A DNA stretch of 64,000 nucleotides from Rhea pennata (taxonomy: Eukaryota; Chordata; Aves; Rheiformes; Rheidae): contig NC_084663.1 in NCBI RefSeq assembly GCF_028389875.1, positions 95,779,190 to 95,843,189 of the forward strand. Direction: 5' to 3'. The position numbers were made by a program, and so were the translations under genes. Under the pieces are notes generated by a model. It searched no databases. It saw only the letters and a program-made list of their open reading frames with translations, and was not told the origin of the DNA. This document shows positions 57,991 through 64,000 of the stretch, one piece after another (position 1 is the first letter of the stretch; each line of letters starts with the position of its first letter).

Positions 57991-60900
57991 TCCATATTCA
58001 ATAGGGTGGAGCCTGTAGAGTCCTTTTGCTGGCTGCTCTGCTCAAATTTGCTAGACAAGGAGGAAAGCTAAAGTATTTCTTTCCAGTGCTTGCCCTGCCA
58101 GAGAACAGAAGGAAGTGGTGTCTAGAAAGGGTATTTCTGGGCAGGATGGGGTTGTGGTTCACTTCTGCTGTATTGTAAAAGGCTTATTTTTACTGTATTC
58201 TTATCAGTATCTTGGAGATTATGCTTATCACAGCTTGTAACATTATTTTTATCAGCTTGAAAGGTGATGCTTTTATACCAGGGCAGCTGCGAGCCTCTTA
58301 AGACCTTTTTCTTTCTTTACCTTGCTGCTGCACTTCCCCACCTCCCTCGCAGCAGCAAGTGCCCTTTGATAGGAATGAAAACTCAGAACGGGCTGAGACT
58401 TAAACCCATAATGTTAGGCTTGAGGTACTTTGCAGCATAAAGTACTCAGGTGTCTGATTTAAACCTGTATCTCTCATTTCCCAAATGAAAAGATTGATCA
58501 ACTAAGGCTCCAGTATTTCTTTCTTTCTTCTTTTTTTCTTTTTTTTTTTTTCCAGGAAATTTAGAAATTTCCTGGCTTCAACAGAGCTGAAGCGACCGAC
58601 CCAGCCATCCCTGTTTGCCTTGTGAATGAGGCCCAGGAAAATGGTGCTAATGTCCTCTAGGCTCTGTTTTGCCATACTCCTTTTCCACTCATTTTCCTCC
58701 AAATATTCTGCGAAAAGGGGCTTGGCTGTTGTAGGGGAGCAGCAGCGGGAGCGGGCCTTTCCGAGGCTGGGGCTGCACGCAGCTTTGGCAGCGGGCCCCA
58801 CGCACTTTGCTGGGAGGACTTTAAGTGGCTGCTGCTCCTGAGGGCTGTTGCTGCCTGCACTTAAATTGCTTAACCCACCCCATTTTTGCCTATTTTCAGC
58901 TACTTCTAATTCCATTGTAGCAGCTGTGACTTATGTAAAACAAGGATGGCTAGTGATTTTCTCCCTTATTTTCAGACACCTCCTGTTCTCTCCCCATTCT
59001 CTTCCTCTTTTCTTCTCTCCTCTTTTTCTTGTGGGGATTTTTTTAGCTGGAGTGGGAAAGATCTGTGTAGGGGAGAGGGAAGGGGCTGCCCCATAATTTT
59101 CAAATACTTGAAGCTGGTGGGCCACCATTTGAAAGTTAAGCACTAGCGACAGGACAGTGTCATTCACTGTGACTGCAGTTGGTGCAGATTTTTGATGGAA
59201 ACTTAGGTCTGACTGAGAAATGATGCTGCATATTGATACTATCTGGAAGGAGTGGCAGAATATTGCAAAGCACCTGCAGTTTGACAAGATTAGTCCAATC
59301 TCCAGGCCGAGCCTGAAACCCCCTGAATTTCCCCTGGCTGCCAACTGTGCCAGCTTAGACATCATCCAGATATCACAGCTTCTGGCTGACAAAACCTTTC
59401 TGGCAAAAGTGTGCGACGTAGAGCTGGTCTCTGCGATACAGCCACAAGGCCGCTTGTCAGCGATGATTTGTATGGATATTTTGGTTCTCTGCAAGCTTCA
59501 TAGCCTCATCTGAAGACCCCAGGCATGCCAAGGAGCAACCTAGGTTCTGTGAGGGGTGGTGGTGCTCAGCAGTTTGCAGGCTGGAGCTCTTCATCTTGAA
59601 ATCTTTCAGCTTGAAAGCAGCTCTAGACTGAGGGAAGAAGGATGGTGATGCTTCCCATTGCCTGTGCTCAGGGGAATAAAAGAAAGTGGGTCTAGTGGGA
59701 ATTTTCAGAAGCCTCTAACTCACTATAGGAACATAAATATCTTCAAGGGATTGCCCTGGGGTGCTGCTTAAAAAAGCAGCCAGGTTAAAGGGGCTTTGTT
59801 AAGTTTGTTCCCATGAATACGATTTTCCCCAGGCACAATTTTTACATATACCTGCTAGATAAAAGCTACCACACAGTTAAAAAAAAAGCAAAACTTTCCC
59901 CACCAATCTCTCTTAATTAAAGATACCAGGGGAAAGAGGCTCCTCATAAAAACAAAAAGGAGATGAGATGGTTGTAGTTTAAAGAACCCTGAGAAATAAA
60001 GTTGCACATTATTGCTATGGTGATCCCCAAGGATATAGTTCATCCAGGTTTCTCCCTGCCCTGTCCCTCCTCTCCACGCAAGGTGCCAGTATTTTCTTTT
60101 TCTGATGAGAGAGGATTATCAAATTCCCTTTTTTTCGGAGGTATGCCCCTCACTGCGGGGGGCAGTGGTTTTCCCGCAGCATTTCCTAGCAAGGCCATCA
60201 CGCGCTGTGGAAAGGATCCCACAGTGCTTCAGGCCTGGAAGCAATGAATAGATTACTCGCCCACAGAGCTGGGAGTGTAACGCAGAGGAAGTGGAAGCAG
60301 TGACTTGTACTGATAGTAAAGCTTGCTATGGGACATGCCTATTTGGTACCAGTTAAGGCAATTATGCTGAAGACTCCCTTTGATGTAGGTTCACCCTTGT
60401 GAACAATCCTGTAATCTTATATTTGAAAGGAGACAGGATTCAAGGAAACTTATTTTGCTGATTATCTGCAAGCTGAAAGTTCTTGTTTTGGTATATTTGG
60501 ATGGTACAGGCACGTGGGAGTATGCTTTTTAAGATACAGATGTCTGAAGCACTGTGGAGGGAGAGAAAGGCTGGCAGGTAGGTGGGGAGCCTCTCCACCA
60601 GGTCAGGGTTGACAAGAAATTGGTTTCAAAAGCACATGAGGCTCAATGGACATGCGTTTTTCATCTAATGGAAAGAAGTTTCAGGTGCAATCCTGCCTTG
60701 CCCACTGCAGCTCATACTCGCACTGGTGTTTTGAGAGCTTGGCGGCATGCTGGAGGACAACGCCGAGTCAGGAAGGCTAGGAGAAGCCAGGGCAGTGGGG
60801 GACAGGTGGTCCTTGTGCTTCAAGGTGGCAGGGTTGCTGGCCATGGATAGCGCCTCTGCCTCCAAAGCCAGGGCTGTAACAACCAAGGGAGGAAAGTGAA

Positions 60901-63900
60901 TGGTGCTGCAGCTGTGCAACGCTTGCCCTCACGCCCTGCGGAGGAGCGAGCAGGAATGGGGGCTGGTGGCAGGGCCCTGCTTTACATACTGATACAGGCA
61001 AAAATATTCGGAAGCAGTCAGGGGCCTAGCTGATGGAGCAATGGCCCTGATGAAAGTGATGAACACTGATACAAAATGGAGATAGTGCAGCCTTGCTTGA
61101 GCTCTGGAAGATAGTCCAGACCCAGCAAACCGCTGTGAGAGTGATGGCAAAGGTTAATCTGGGGCTCCCAACAGGCTGCTCATGGGAACCCGTGCAGCCA
61201 CGTATTTATTCAGAGGGCTAGTTGTGTAGGAGGCCGAGCATGTTATCACGGGAATGAAATGTTAGTCATGAGCGTGGTCTTACCAGGCGTGTGCCTCCTC
61301 CCGCACAAGCCTTCCCACATGGCAGCCAGCGTTATCGGCTGGCAGCAGGGAGCTTGCCAGCTTGGCGTGGGAAGGTGGTGGGATGGGGCTTGGTGCTGAA
61401 CTGGGAAGTGACGGCCACTCTACTGGCACCCAGCACTGGGGCTCCATTTCCATGTCTAATCGCTCTCTCTCAAATCTGAATTAATGTGCTCGATATGAAG
61501 GAGCTCACAGCTAACAAGTGGTTGTGGTTTTGTTTTTTGAATCTTTATCTTGCTTTCAGATCAATGAAGCTAACTCCGCGGCCTACAAACAAACTTAACA
61601 CACTAAGGCTTTCAGACATACCTAACTCTTAGTGTTGGCTCAATTTTTGGGTGTCTGACTTCAGCAAAACTTTCAGCGGCATTTGCAAACACAGATCTTC
61701 TTGAGGATGATGAAAGTTGGACCAATTTAGTTGGTCCTAAATTACACATACATTGTTTGAAATCCTTAGATCTGGTCTTTTGTTGAATGTGGAATGAGAT
61801 AATGCTGATGAGGGGGTCATAGTCAAGCATGAATTTTGCACAAGCATAACTGTACCTCAAAACTTACTCCCTTGTGAGAAATAACAACTGATATAATGCC
61901 AATATAGCTGCATTGTTGCTAAGATCATTTTTTCCACCTTTTGGCCAGCCCAGTGTAGTTAGAACAATGCATCTTTTGGAATAAACTTTTCTCTCAAATT
62001 CAAGAAAGTGTAGGGAAACCTATTCTACTTCTAAGCATTTTGTGTTTTGAAAAAGTAGTGTCCTTATACAGTAGAGTTAGCTAGTCTGGTCTTGGGAGAC
62101 TATTTTTGTAGGTGCTAGTTGTTCTATTTTATTTAATATGTGAATCCCTTCTTTCTAACAAGAATGCCTTGAATTTTGAGAATAAGCTAGATGAAACAAA
62201 CAGATGAATAGAAGGAAGTACAAAGGCATTTTTTTCATTAAAAAGTTATTGTACAGCTTAGTCACAGAGAGGGCCTGGCAGCTGACGGGATTTGGGATAC
62301 CAGATGCAAACAATGCACTTGCAGGGATGCACAAAACTGCTGGTCTCAGACTGCAGCTCAAGGTCATACTTAGGAGCCTTACTTCCCAGCTCACATCATC
62401 TTATCTTTTTTAAAAATTGAATCTTCAGTTTATAGCCTCAGGAATCTGATCTGATCACAGACTTGACTGCTCTTCGTGGTCCTCATCAAAGGTTTCCTCT
62501 TTAGGATGCCATTGAACTTGGGACCTGTCACTTTATTCTTACCCAAAGACTCTTCCTTGTTTTTTCTGCTGGGCTAGCTGGAGATGCTGCCCACCAGGCC
62601 ATGGCTGCAGGCAGAGGCTTTGAAGTATGCAGTGCTGTCCCTCTGGCTGGCTCAGCCAGGTGTCTGGGGCACCCATCGGTGCTGCCTGGCTCTGCTGGGG
62701 TGCACAAGGTGGGTAGGTTTGCGCTGTCTTGCCGTAAGAAGTGGGGAGGGGGAAGGATGGGTCAGACCTCACAATGCTGTTGCCTGCCCACATGCATTTA
62801 CCTTCCATTGATGCGTTTTCATGTATGCTTGTGGACTGAGTTGTCAGCGAGGGCTTCATGTGCATGTATTTTCTAGTGATTCATATTGCCCCAAACATTG
62901 CAGTGGCTTGATTAACTCCTGACAGATACCGCAGCAGTATCAGGTGCTGCAGGGAGAGCTGGAGGAGAGAGGAGGCTGCTGGATCCCATCATGGGGAGCT
63001 GCAGCACCGTGCCGAAGGAGGCGGAGGAGGCTTTGGCAGGTGACACATATGTGAAGCACAGTTTCAGCTGCACCCTGATTCGCAGAGCTGTTCCCATCCA
63101 CCACCACACTGTTAATTTACCCACAGCACAGTTGCCAAGGTTTTTTAACTATCATTTTCTAGGTACATATTGATTTTATTCTCTTGCCTAAAGGTATAGA
63201 AATAATTAGCAGAAGAGTCTTCCCATCATATTTGCCATATAGTTAATTAGATGTTTTATCATACAGAGTAGTCATGTGAGAAAAACAGCTTTTTAGTAAA
63301 TCAAGCATGTTCTTTTAGTAGATGTAAAGCAGCATACCTCTGCAGACTCCTACAGGTCTCCACTGTTTTACATCAGCAGCAAGAAAATGGTCTGTTCTGA
63401 CATGGGAAACACCAATGACTTCTGTTTCATAAGTGCTTGGAGGCCCTGCACATGCCCCAGGGAAACTTGTCGGTTAAGGGGCTTGTCAGGGAATTAAGCT
63501 GGCTTGCTGCAAATCAGGGTGCTGTTCCCCAGCCTTTTCTTTTCTGTCACCATGGGAAAAACCTGGCAGATCAGCAGCATTTCCTTGCTCTTCACATTCT
63601 CCTAGTATGTAGACAAAGTCCAAGATAGTTGGGCACAGGGGAGCCTGGTCTGTGGTTCACTGAGAGAGAGAGACTGTGATCACAGATTTGTCCTCCGTGG
63701 TTGATGATGGCGATTGTGATAGGATGATTTTGTGACTGCCATGAGTATTACTTGTTGCAATGCCATCTATGAAGCAAACTTTCAAGTGCTACTGGGAGTG
63801 GTGGAAATGAACTCTGAGTGTGTGTGTGTGTGTGTGTGCGCGCACATAGTAGAAATGAAAAAGAAATTTGCACATGCCAGTAGGTAACTTGGGCATTGAT

Positions 63901-64000
63901 AATTAACCTTTCCCTTGTAACTGGGGGGGCTTAATCCAGCTCATGGTCTAGAGAGAATAATATTTATTCCTAAAAGGAAGGCTCTTCAGCTTTTTCTGGC
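57991..64000. other. Gene-poor interval to the window end
   Basis: No gene is supportable. A T-rich tract lies at 58511-58552. A minus-strand frame of 187 codons (58931-59494) overlaps a plus-strand frame of 97 codons (59220-59513), and neither resembles a family. The interval ends with a GT/GC microsatellite at 63817-63846. Confidence 0.5.
63817..63846. repeat. (GT)n-(GC)n microsatellite
   Basis: GT dinucleotide run passing into GCGCGCAC; a potential Z-DNA former like the one at 43763. Confidence 0.95.

Overview
The window is vertebrate nuclear DNA and almost certainly from a bird. It has intron-containing genes with GT-AG junctions, CpG-island promoters, and retrotransposon remnants that are nearly all CR1 LINEs. 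Several CR1 copies end in the avian ATTCTATG/ATTCTGTG 3' repeats. The species cannot be named from the sequence alone. The gene order NXPE3 > NFKBIZ > long gene-poor interval, all on the + strand, matches the mammalian order NXPE3-NFKBIZ-ZPLD1.

Layout. Bases 1-3078 hold the last two coding exons of NXPE3, which encode the C-terminal PC-esterase-like part of a secreted protein; its earlier exons lie outside the window. A long AT-rich 3' UTR and intergenic DNA follow to about 10 kb. At about 10.15-11.35 kb a CpG-rich block carries a TATAAAAG box, an upstream consensus kappaB site and a good splice donor. It looks like an inducible promoter with a first exon, most simply an alternative upstream start of NFKBIZ. 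The main NFKBIZ promoter lies at about 19.3-20.0 kb, with AP-1, kappaB-like and GC boxes and two TATA-like boxes. The complete NFKBIZ coding sequence runs from 20080 to 27394 in 12 exons and encodes 696 residues. Its 3' UTR runs to about 28.79 kb and opens with five tandem stem-loops, two of which have pyrimidine-purine-pyrimidine triloops of the Roquin/Regnase-1 type.

From 28.8 kb to the end no protein-coding gene can be supported. This interval holds an ancient, very decayed CR1 (29.25-30.03 kb), younger CR1 copies (30.46, 40.4-42.0, 51.0, 53.4 and 57.7 kb), relics resembling old amniote SINE and palindromic MITE families, simple repeats, and several GC-mixed islands that look like candidate conserved regulatory elements. 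A 76-bp segment of one CR1 recurs without a mismatch 702 bp away.

How it works together: NFKBIZ encodes IkappaB-zeta, a nuclear ankyrin-repeat co-activator induced by NF-kappaB. The sequence is consistent with fast induction (kappaB, AP-1 and TATA elements), fast shut-off (3' UTR stem-loops, an AU-rich element, Pumilio-type sites) and isoform choice (an upstream promoter, an internal Met80, and two NAGNAG acceptors). I found no unknown multi-gene system. The most interesting material is regulatory.
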